Source: an uncultured Bacilli bacterium | GTDB taxonomy: Bacteria > Bacillota_I > Bacilli_A > RF39 > UBA660 | NCBI GenBank assembly: GCA_934098505.1 | Contig: CAKOOR010000014.1 | Span: 1 to 19,690, forward strand | Reading direction: 5' to 3' | Length of the DNA stretch: 19,690 bases | Part shown: in pieces, positions 13,593 to 19,690 of the stretch | How positions within the stretch are numbered: position 1 is the first letter of the stretch | Layout of the letters: each line of letters starts with the position of its first letter | The notes under the pieces: model-generated | Database searches by the model: none | Seen by the model: only the letters and a program-made list of their open reading frames with translations | What the model was told of the DNA's origin: nothing | Made by a program: the position numbers and the translations under genes

Positions 13593-14417
13593 ATGAAAAT
13601 ATTAGAAACAATTTTAAAAATTATTAGAACCAAACAGGTTTATACACCAATAATTGCCATCTTTTTAGGCATCGTCGCTTGTAAAGGCATTAACAGTGCT
13701 TTGCAAAAGATGTTAAAATTAAGAGATGGTAAAAACTCTTACGAACAAAAGAAAAAAAGAACGATAATCGATTTATGTTCCAATATTTTTAAATATGTCG
13801 TAATAGTTATTGTAGTCGTAATAATTTTAGATGCTTACGGTATCGACACGAAATCAATTATCGCTGGACTTGGAGTTTTATCAGCTGTCATAGGCTTAGC
13901 TCTCCAAGATACTTTAAAAGATTTTGTCGGCGGAGTAAGTATTATTCTAGAAAATTATTATGTTGTAGGCGATATAGTTACTTTTGGAACATTTACAGGT
14001 GAAGTTATTGAACTAGGATTAAAAAGTACTAAAATTAAAAATTTTAATGGTGAAATATTAATTCTTGCTAACCGTAACGTTAATCAAATAGTTAATTTAT
14101 CGCAAGCTAAACAAAATATTTTCTTGGAAGTTAGCGTAGCATATGAAGAACCAACTGAAAAAGTAGAAACTTCTTTAAAGAAAATAATGCCTGAAATTGA
14201 AAAAATTAGTTACGTTGTTAAGAAATCAGTAGCATATCTAGGAATATCTTCTTTGGGTGATTCTTCAGTAACATATCTTTTAAAAATTCAAAGCTTACCA
14301 GATAAACAATGGCAAGTCAAGAGAGATGCTTTAAGAATTATTAAAAATACTTTTGAAGAGGATAATATAAAAATTCCATATCCACAAATCGAGGTACATC
14401 ATGGACAAAACATATAA
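13593..14417 (+). CDS. mscS: Small-conductance mechanosensitive channel, MscS family
   Basis: This is a tension-gated membrane channel that releases solutes on hypo-osmotic shock. The 274 residues have three transmembrane segments (about 16-37, 64-84, 88-120). The pore helix AGLGVLSAVIGLALQDTLKDFVGG carries the small-residue pattern and is followed by the beta domain (GDIVTFGTFTGEVIELGLKSTKIKNFNGE, then ILANRNVNQIVNLS) and a cytoplasmic alpha/beta domain. It is near minimal MscS length. It sits between parB and the DUF951 gene as in several Firmicutes origin regions and overlaps the DUF951 gene by 17 bases, which suggests coupled translation more than a functional link to partitioning. Confidence 0.93.
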   Translation: MKILETILKIIRTKQVYTPIIAIFLGIVACKGINSALQKMLKLRDGKNSYEQKKKRTIIDLCSNIFKYVVIVIVVVIILDAYGIDTKSIIAGLGVLSAVIGLALQDTLKDFVGGVSIILENYYVVGDIVTFGTFTGEVIELGLKSTKIKNFNGEILILANRNVNQIVNLSQAKQNIFLEVSVAYEEPTEKVETSLKKIMPEIEKISYVVKKSVAYLGISSLGDSSVTYLLKIQSLPDKQWQVKRDALRIIKNTFEEDNIKIPYPQIEVHHGQNI

Positions 14418-14598
14418 ATTAAACGATCAAGTAATAATGAAAAAACCTCATGCTTGCGGTACTAACCTATGGCAAATAGTAAGAACTGGGGTAGATATCA
14501 AAATAAAATGTGTTAACTGTGGTCGTGAAGTTATGCTTGACCGTTTAGAATTTAATAAAAAATTAAAGAAAGTTTTAGGTGATAATGATGCAAAATAA
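14401..14598 (+). CDS. DUF951 family small zinc-ribbon-like protein
   Basis: This 65-residue protein belongs to the DUF951 (YyzM-like) family, usually found beside parB and ychF in Firmicutes. Visible motifs are LNDQVIMKKPHACGTNLWQI (beta strand and first Cys) and IKCVNCGREVMLDRLEF with a CxxC pair; the three or so Cys plus His could hold zinc. A nucleic-acid role has been suggested for such ribbons but is not shown here. It begins inside the end of mscS and its own end overlaps the start of the AbgT gene, so it is locked in the operon. Confidence 0.92.
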   Translation: MDKTYKLNDQVIMKKPHACGTNLWQIVRTGVDIKIKCVNCGREVMLDRLEFNKKLKKVLGDNDAK

Positions 14599-16096
14599 AA
14601 AAGATAAAGTATCTTTAAATCCCATAATGACTTTAATGATTTTAATTGGCTTAGCCATTTTATTAAGTGGTATCCTTGCTTTATTTGGCGTCGGTGCCAC
14701 TAATCCATCTGAAGGAAACTGGGTTGCCGTTGAATCTTTACTAAGCCTTCGTGGTATTAAGTATATTTTTCAATCAACTGTTTCTAACTTTGCTTCTTTT
14801 ACTCCATTATCCATGCTAATTATTATTTTAATTGGTATCGGTATTATGGATAAAAGTGGTTTTTTAAAAACAACCTTTTCTCTTATTACAAGAAAATGTC
14901 AAAAGAAAACTATAACTTTTATTTTAGCTTTAATATGTATTATTTCTTCTATAGGTGGTGACCTCGCTTATGTTGTTATGATACCATTAAGTGCCTTACT
15001 GTTTTATTATGGGCGTCGTAATCCCCTACATGGTATTGTCATTAGTTTTGCCGCTCTTACCTGTGGAACTGGTTTAAGTATTTTCAAGACTAGTGTTGAT
15101 TCTAGTTTAGATGCTCTAACTTTAGATGCTGCGCATATCTTAGACTCATCATATACATTAAGCTATTTAGGATACTTTGTTATAATGGTTGTTGCCATCT
15201 TTGCTTTATCAGCTGTCATAACTTATGTAGCAGAAAAATTCAGTGTTAATGATGTTCCTAAATATGAGTTTAAAGATGAAAAAAAAGACTTTAAATTAGC
15301 CAAAAGAGATATAAGAGGATTAATATTTGCGGGAACTTTTGGCATTATTTATCTTTTAATCTTTATTTATAATATAATTCCCGGCTTACCATTAAGTGGT
15401 AACTTATTAGATTACTCCCAAAAATTATACATTGATAAATTATTTAATCCTAATTCATTCTTTTCTCAAGGCTTTGTCTTTATCGTAACTATTTGGTTTG
15501 TAATCCTTGGCTTATTTTATGGACTAGGTTCTAGAAGTATTAAAAATAGTAATGATTTCTGTGATTATTTAACCCATTCTTTAGATGGAATTGGTCGTAC
15601 AATTATTTTGATATTATTGTCATCAATTTTAATTAATATCTTTAAGAAAACTAATATCGGTATTGTTGCAACGGCCTTAATTGGCAACGTAATTAGTAAT
15701 TGCAAGTTTACCGGTATTCCTCTTTTATTAATGTTCTTTTTTGGTACTGCCATTGCAACAATTCTGTTGCCAAACACCGTTAATAAATGGACAATTTTAG
15801 CTTCAACTTGTGTTCCAACTTTAATGAATGTTGGTTTTAGCCCAGAGTTTATTCAAGTAATATTCCGCTTTGCGGAAAGTATGACTTATGGTTTAACCCC
15901 AATTATGGCCTACTTTGTTATTTATTTAGCCTACATGGAAAAATATAATACAAATGATAATCCAATTGGGATCTTTAAAATTTTAAACTATCAAAAGAAA
16001 TATGCTTTAGCAACCGGCGTTGTTTTACTTATTTTATTAATTATATGGTATCTAGTAGGTTTACCAATCGGTATAAACGTTATGCCAACCATTTAG
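14588..16096 (+). CDS. AbgT-family transporter
   Basis: This integral membrane protein of about 502 residues is in the family of p-aminobenzoyl-glutamate importers and sulfonamide/antimetabolite exporters. Family marks include LFGVGATNPSEG after the first helix, FTPLSMLIIILIGIGIMDKSG, GGDLAYVVMIPLSALLFYY, RNPLHGIVISFAALTCGTG and a late RFAESMTYGLTPIMAYF that matches the family's SxTxxxSPxxxYF region. About 11-12 hydrophobic segments are seen. The start is uncertain: ATG 14588 is six bases from AGGTG, ATG 14585 is three. Its start overlaps the DUF951 gene, placing a transporter as the last gene of the parAB operon, which is unusual. The substrate cannot be told from sequence; a folate-breakdown product is the family guess. 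Confidence 0.85.
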   Translation: MQNKKDKVSLNPIMTLMILIGLAILLSGILALFGVGATNPSEGNWVAVESLLSLRGIKYIFQSTVSNFASFTPLSMLIIILIGIGIMDKSGFLKTTFSLITRKCQKKTITFILALICIISSIGGDLAYVVMIPLSALLFYYGRRNPLHGIVISFAALTCGTGLSIFKTSVDSSLDALTLDAAHILDSSYTLSYLGYFVIMVVAIFALSAVITYVAEKFSVNDVPKYEFKDEKKDFKLAKRDIRGLIFAGTFGIIYLLIFIYNIIPGLPLSGNLLDYSQKLYIDKLFNPNSFFSQGFVFIVTIWFVILGLFYGLGSRSIKNSNDFCDYLTHSLDGIGRTIILILLSSILINIFKKTNIGIVATALIGNVISNCKFTGIPLLLMFFFGTAIATILLPNTVNKWTILASTCVPTLMNVGFSPEFIQVIFRFAESMTYGLTPIMAYFVIYLAYMEKYNTNDNPIGIFKILNYQKKYALATGVVLLILLIIWYLVGLPIGINVMPTI

Positions 16097-16125
16097 ATTT
16101 AACTAAAAAAGTTAGATCTTTTTTT
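16096..16125 (+). terminator. Terminator of the parA-to-AbgT operon
   Basis: GATTTAACT and AGTTAGATC form a nine-base stem (one G-U) around five A, followed by seven T. The stem starts on the last base of the AbgT stop codon. Confidence 0.88.
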
Positions 16126-16291
16126 GAAATTTAGAATCACATTAGTAGAATTAAATAATATAAAAAATTTAAATTAAAAAAAATATAAAACACAAAATTT
16201 AAAATTTTCTAAATGACCGTAAAAAATAGATGATGATAATATTGACAATAAAAGAAATTTTAACAAAAAAGCAGTAAAAGAGCAAAATAAA

Positions 16292-16300
16292 TGTTACAAT
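16292..16300 (+). promoter_or_regulatory. Extended -10 of the rhodanese gene
   Basis: TG-T-TACAAT lies 19 bases before the start codon and has no clear -35 at 17 bases. The ribosome site GCAGGAG follows. Confidence 0.45.
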
Positions 16301-16319
16301 GATAGCAGGAGTGTAAAAG

Positions 16320-16712
16320 ATGAAGAAAATTATTAAAGGATTATTATTAATTTCGGTAATTTGCCTACTTTGTGCTTGCCGTAATAATAAGAATACCGAA
16401 TCTAAAATCATGTTTGATAGTAATGGCTTTCTAACTAAAGAAGCAATAAAGAATATTCAAACTGAAGATGATTATATAATACTAGATGTGAGAACTAAAG
16501 AAGAATATGTTGAAAAACATATTGTGGACAGTATCTTAATACCATATGATGAAATATCTGCAAAAACAATAAACATAGATAAAAATAAAATTATTTTGGT
16601 TTATTGTCGTTCCGGAAGAAGGGCTAGTACCGCAGTAGAAAAATTAAAAGACTTAGGTTATACTGCTTACAATATGGGTGGCATCGATAATATTAATTTA
16701 CCAAAGGAATAA
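16320..16712 (+). CDS. Rhodanese-domain lipoprotein
   Basis: This is a single-domain sulfurtransferase predicted to be tethered outside the membrane. The first 19 residues form a lipoprotein signal peptide (KK, hydrophobic core LLLISVICLL) with lipobox LCAC and lipidated Cys20. A rhodanese fold follows: DYIILDVRTKEEYVEKHI (Asp56, Arg58), SILIPYDEI, and the active-site loop VYCRSGRRAS with catalytic Cys96, then GYTAYNMGGI. The six-residue loop CRSGRR fits the GlpE/PspE type. The physiological sulfur donor is unknown; periplasmic-type PspE proteins take thiosulfate. The start has an AGGAG site. It stands alone between a terminator and a decayed gene. Confidence 0.88.
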   Translation: MKKIIKGLLLISVICLLCACRNNKNTESKIMFDSNGFLTKEAIKNIQTEDDYIILDVRTKEEYVEKHIVDSILIPYDEISAKTINIDKNKIILVYCRSGRRASTAVEKLKDLGYTAYNMGGIDNINLPKE

Positions 16713-16799
16713 TAAAATATAGATAATATGCGTAATTAAATATAAAAACAAATTATCGAATCTAGAAGAACTGAGATAAGACAATTAAAAGAATTATAA

Positions 16800-17105
16800 C
16801 TGCAAAAGACGCTGTGATATGTGATGAATAATTAACAAAAATAAAAAAATGAAGGCCAATATGATAAATTAATAAATAAAGACTTTCAAGTTCAAGGTTA
16901 TTAAAAGATAATAAAAAAAGTTACTTAAGATGGACTATATATTGAAAAGAATTACCGTCGTAATTGTTATGCTAAAGAACTTTTAGAATATGCCTTAAAG
17001 TTATTAGAAAAAGAAACATCATATTTCATAGATATCAATGTTTAAAGTGCCAATGACATAGCTAAAAAATTATATAAATCTTTAGGTTTCCAATAATTTA
17101 AAGTA
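16800..17105 (+). pseudogene. Decayed GNAT acetyltransferase
   Basis: No open gene exists here, yet one frame from about 16842 to 17105 reads as the end of a GNAT N-acetyltransferase. It contains GLYIEKNYRRNCYAKELLEY (acetyl-CoA loop region, normally RxxGxG/A), YFIDINV, then SANDIAKKLYKSLGFQ, the typical N..A..lYeklGF motif. In-frame TAA stops interrupt it at 16902, 16926, 17043 and 17094, with more further upstream. A piece in another frame (about 16808-16831, DAVICDE) may be an upstream part. All four main stops lie where Gln (CAA) would be acceptable, which suggests C-to-T decay. The rest of the 555-base gap shows nothing else beyond the ychF promoter. Confidence 0.7.
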
Positions 17106-17217
17106 ATTATATGAAAAAATAATGACTAAATAAAATATGCAACACCATAAAATGAGTAACAGAGTAAAAATTATCTAAATCAAATTAGAGAAAATCACTT
17201 AAAAATGTTTAAATTAA

Positions 17218-17246
17218 TTGCCTTTTTAATTCATTTTATTTATAAT
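17218..17246 (+). promoter_or_regulatory. Promoter of ychF
   Basis: TTGCCT and a consensus TATAAT are separated by 17 bases, about 20 bases ahead of the start codon. Confidence 0.7.
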
Positions 17247-17267
17247 TAACAAAGAGGAAGTGGTATT

Positions 17268-18368
17268 ATGGCTTTAAAAGCCGGAATAGTAGGACTACCA
17301 AATGTTGGTAAATCTACTTTATTTAACGCAATTACAAAAAAGAATATTTTAGCAGCTAACTATCCGTTTGCAACTATCGAACCAAATGTTGGGGTTGTAA
17401 CTGTTCCTGATACACGTTTAGAATTCTTAGAAAACATGTACTTGCCTTCAAGGACAATTCCCACAACTTTCGAATTTACAGATATAGCCGGACTAGTAAA
17501 AGGTGCCGCTAAAGGCGAAGGTTTAGGAAATAAATTTTTATCACATATTCGTGAATGTGACTGTCTAGTAGAGGTTGTTCGTTGTTTTGATGATGCTGAT
17601 ATTATTCATGTTGAAGGCAAAACTGATCCCATTCGTGATATTGAAATTATTAATGTTGAACTTATTTTAGCTGACTTAGAAATTGTAACTAACCGTATAT
17701 CTAAAATTGAAAAGAAAGCCCAAACTACTAAAGAAAAAGACGCTGTCTTAGAATATGAAACTTTAAAAAAATGTGAAAATTCTCTAATGAATAATATTCC
17801 TTTAAGAAGAGTTGAATTTAACGAAGATGAATTATTATTAATTAAAAACTTTAATTTTATTACTTTAAAACCAATTATCTATGCTGCTAATGTTTCTGAA
17901 GATGACTGCATAATTGGTGAAAATGAGTATACTAAATTAGTAAAAGAGTATGCTAAAAATGACGATGCTCAAGTTATTGTAATGTGTGCCAAGATGGAAA
18001 GTGAGCTTGCTGAATTAAATGACGATGATAAAAAAGCTTTCATGGAAGATTTAGGCTTAACTAATAGTGGCTTAGATAAACTAATATTTGCAACTTATTA
18101 TTTACTTGGTCTTCAAACGTTCTTTACGGTCGGTAAAGACGAATGTCGTGCTTGGACCTTTAAAAAAGGAATGAAAGCGCCTGAATGTGCCGGTTTAATT
18201 CACAGCGATTTTCAAAGAGGGTTTATTAAAGCTGAAGTTACAAGTTTTAATGATTTAGAAAAACTAGGCAGTGAAAAAGCCGTTCAAGAATCTGGAAAAC
18301 TTCGCCTTGAAGGCAAAGATTATGTAATGCAAGACGGTGATATTGTTTTATTCCGTTTCAACGTTTAA
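17268..18368 (+). CDS. ychF: Redox-regulated ribosome-associated ATPase YchF (OLA1 family)
   Basis: This is an Obg-related P-loop NTPase that prefers ATP, binds ribosomes and affects translation and stress responses. The 366 residues are full length. G1 is GLPNVGKSTLFNAIT (9-23), the family signature NYPFATIEPNVGVV follows, G3 is FTDIAGLVKGAAKGEGLGNKF, then the coiled-coil insertion (about 130-165) and the TGS domain at the C-terminus (LQTFFTVGKDECRAWTFKKG, IHSDFQRGFIKAEV, RLEGKDYVMQDGDIVLFRFNV). GAGGAAGTGG precedes ATG. The gene lies near parAB-DUF951 as in many Firmicutes, here separated by the AbgT, rhodanese and decayed GNAT genes. Confidence 0.97.
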   Translation: MALKAGIVGLPNVGKSTLFNAITKKNILAANYPFATIEPNVGVVTVPDTRLEFLENMYLPSRTIPTTFEFTDIAGLVKGAAKGEGLGNKFLSHIRECDCLVEVVRCFDDADIIHVEGKTDPIRDIEIINVELILADLEIVTNRISKIEKKAQTTKEKDAVLEYETLKKCENSLMNNIPLRRVEFNEDELLLIKNFNFITLKPIIYAANVSEDDCIIGENEYTKLVKEYAKNDDAQVIVMCAKMESELAELNDDDKKAFMEDLGLTNSGLDKLIFATYYLLGLQTFFTVGKDECRAWTFKKGMKAPECAGLIHSDFQRGFIKAEVTSFNDLEKLGSEKAVQESGKLRLEGKDYVMQDGDIVLFRFNV

Positions 18369-18390
18369 AAATAAGAAAAGGGGAATTACT

Positions 18391-19572
18391 TTGCAATTTA
18401 AAATAATTACCAAGGAAGAATTTTCAAACTATCGTGATAATTTTGACTATAATTTTTATCAAAATCCTGAGTGGAGTGAAGTAAAAAAAGCAAATGGTTG
18501 GGGAAGCTTTTATACAGCTGTTTTGGACAATAATAATAATCCAATTCTAATAAGTTTAATCTTATCTAAAAAAGTTTTAGGAAAATATTTATATTATACA
18601 CCTCGCGGACCTTTATTAAAAAAAACGGCTAATCGTGAAGAAGCTTATGCTTTTTATTTAACCGAAATAAAAAAATATTTAAAAGCTAAAAATGCTATTT
18701 TATTTAAATTCGATCCTTTAATTGAATATATCAAGCATGATAAAGAAGGAAATACTACTACTGAAGATAATAATCAACAATTTGTGGATTTTCTAAAAAA
18801 GAATGGTGCTAAACATCGTGGCTTTACAATTGGCTACACTGATGAAGCCCAATTTAGATGGTCTTATGCTTTAGACATAAAAAATAGAACTTTTGAAGAT
18901 TTAACTAAAGATATGAACAGTAGATGTAAAAGAAGTATCAAAAAAGCAGAAAAATATCCTTTAATGGTAAAAGATGTAACTGATAAGACTATAAAAGACT
19001 TTAAGGATATTATGGAAAGTACAGCCGAAAGGCAACATCATGGCGATAGAACATTATCCTATTACCAAACTTTAAAATGCCAATTAAAAGACATAATAAG
19101 AATGTGTCTGGTTTATTTAGATAAAGAAAAATTTATCGATGATATTAATAGAGGTAAATATTCTATAGACGAAAAAGTATTAGATATCATAAAAAATGAT
19201 GAGCGCATCATGATACCAATTAGTGCTGGTATTTTCATCTTTGATAAAAATCGTTTTAATTATGTATATGGTGGTACTTATGCCGAATATTTTTCCTTAA
19301 TGGCTCCATACAAATTACAAGAAGAAATGATAAAATATGCCATTGAAAGGAAAATGAATTATTATGATTTTGGTGGTATTTCTGGTAACTTTACACCTGG
19401 CACTCCCGAGTATGGTGTCTATGAATATAAAAGAGGTTATGGTGGCTTTGTCATTGAATACATTGGTGAATTCGACTTAGTTATTAATAAGCCATACTAC
19501 TTAGCGTACAAATATGGATTGGGAGTTTATAGGACAATTAGAAAAATCGTTTATAAAATCAAAAAAAATTAG
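18391..19572 (+). CDS. FemAB/FemX-family peptidyltransferase
   Basis: The enzyme probably adds amino acids from aminoacyl-tRNA to the peptidoglycan stem (bridge formation) on the inner membrane face. The 393-residue protein starts at TTG 18391, six bases after AAAAGGGGA; the open frame extends back into ychF without a ribosome site. Two GNAT-like halves are visible. The first carries FYQNPEWSEVKKANGW, YYTPRGPLLKK, FKFDPLIEY and FRWSYALDI. The second carries MNSRCKRSIKKAEKY, ERQHHGDRTLSYY, IPISAGIFIF, YVYGGTYAEY, APYKLQEEMIKYA, YYDFGGISGNF, GVYEYKRGYGG and IGEFDLVINKPYY, all classic of FemX/MurM proteins. The residue attached cannot be read from sequence. It probably shares the ychF transcript. 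Confidence 0.92.
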   Translation: MQFKIITKEEFSNYRDNFDYNFYQNPEWSEVKKANGWGSFYTAVLDNNNNPILISLILSKKVLGKYLYYTPRGPLLKKTANREEAYAFYLTEIKKYLKAKNAILFKFDPLIEYIKHDKEGNTTTEDNNQQFVDFLKKNGAKHRGFTIGYTDEAQFRWSYALDIKNRTFEDLTKDMNSRCKRSIKKAEKYPLMVKDVTDKTIKDFKDIMESTAERQHHGDRTLSYYQTLKCQLKDIIRMCLVYLDKEKFIDDINRGKYSIDEKVLDIIKNDERIMIPISAGIFIFDKNRFNYVYGGTYAEYFSLMAPYKLQEEMIKYAIERKMNYYDFGGISGNFTPGTPEYGVYEYKRGYGGFVIEYIGEFDLVINKPYYLAYKYGLGVYRTIRKIVYKIKKN

Positions 19573-19585
19573 GCTCTTGATAATC

Positions 19586-19629
19586 TACTGGGGAGTTTTT
19601 CATTAAAAGCTCAATATTTTACTGGGGAG
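19586..19629 (+). repeat. Twin TACTGGGGAG repeats
   Basis: TACTGGGGAG occurs at 19586-19595 and 19620-19629, 34 bases apart, downstream of the FemAB-type gene. A GAGTTTTT/AAAAGCTC hairpin (19593-19612) lies between them. They may be a binding site pair or a duplicated ribosome site. Confidence 0.4.
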
Positions 19630-19635
19630 ATGACT

Positions 19636-19683
19636 TTGAAAAAAGTTGTCTTTTTTAATGTGATAAACTTATTGAAGAAATGA
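19636..19683 (+). CDS. Possible 15-aa leader peptide at the window end
   Basis: A TTG at 19636 (six bases after GGGGAG) opens a 15-codon frame reading KKVVFFNVINLLKK after the start residue and ending TGA. The stop overlaps a new ATG (ATGA, 19680-19682) that runs off the window. It may be a leader peptide, the remnant of a second gene, or chance. Confidence 0.25.
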   Translation: MKKVVFFNVINLLKK

Positions 19684-19690
19684 GGTTAAA

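Noticed and set aside
15565..15777. Minus-strand frame inside the AbgT gene
   Set aside because: It is antisense to clear transmembrane coding sequence and shows no own signals.
16199..16411. Minus-strand frame across the rhodanese promoter and signal peptide
   Set aside because: It overlaps a well-supported lipoprotein gene start and has no ribosome site or known motif.
1..19690. Mollicutes-type code with TGA as Trp
   Set aside because: TGA ends several genes at the expected place (for example at 1973-1975, 2989-2991 and 6061-6063), and Trp codons in the large genes are TGG, so the standard bacterial code fits.
1..19690. CRISPR array or complete prophage
   Set aside because: No regularly spaced repeats and no cas, terminase, capsid or tail genes are present. 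The only mobile traces are the integrase remnant and the att repeats.

Overview
The window looks like a chromosomal segment of a very AT-rich, low-GC Gram-positive bacterium. It resembles the gut or rumen Bacilli/Erysipelotrichia/RF39-type lineages close to the Mollicutes. The standard code is used: TGA acts as a stop at several gene ends, and Trp is TGG inside the large genes. FemAB, FtsH and a lipoprotein suggest a cell with an envelope and probably a wall. The order parA-parB-mscS-DUF951-...-ychF, with tilS-ftsH nearby, is typical of the origin-proximal region of Firmicutes. The species cannot be named from this sequence.

Positions 1-3324 are an accessory region at a tRNA-Trp site. A repeat of about 77 bp occurs at 1-77 and again at about 3214-3290. 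Each copy ends in CTCCAAAACC, the anticodon-loop side of tRNA-Trp(CCA). Each is followed by a different tRNA 3' half ending GCCA and then a hairpin terminator. Between the copies lie a small XRE regulator, an orphan minus-strand gene, a 48-aa ORF and a tyrosine integrase broken by an internal deletion. This reads as one decayed integrative element of about 3.2 kb, sitting downstream of a second related element mostly outside the window.

Positions 3325-5640 hold small and mostly orphan genes: a coiled-coil protein, a second XRE regulator, a cold-shock protein with an overlapping small ORF, and two small minus-strand genes (48 and 97 aa). An orphan promoter plus hairpin lies near 3488-3587. Most of these units have their own terminator or promoter.

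Positions 5734-7149 hold two overlapping genes for a small membrane protein and a signal-peptidase-like protein lacking its catalytic residues. A DUF308/HdeD membrane protein gene converges on them.

Positions 7326-10803 carry tilS and ftsH, one base apart, from a strong promoter; the FtsH carries an unusual C-terminal SAP/Rho_N-like tail. A separate DHH phosphoesterase gene follows (10891-11844).

Positions 11907-16125 are a compact operon: parA, parB, an mscS-type channel, DUF951 and an AbgT-family transporter. Its members overlap or nearly touch, and it ends at a clear terminator. A rhodanese lipoprotein gene, a decayed GNAT acetyltransferase, ychF and a FemAB/FemX-type gene complete the window. 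The core part is therefore translation and RNA housekeeping (TilS, DHH nuclease, YchF), membrane quality control (FtsH), chromosome segregation (ParAB) and envelope functions (MscS, AbgT, FemAB).
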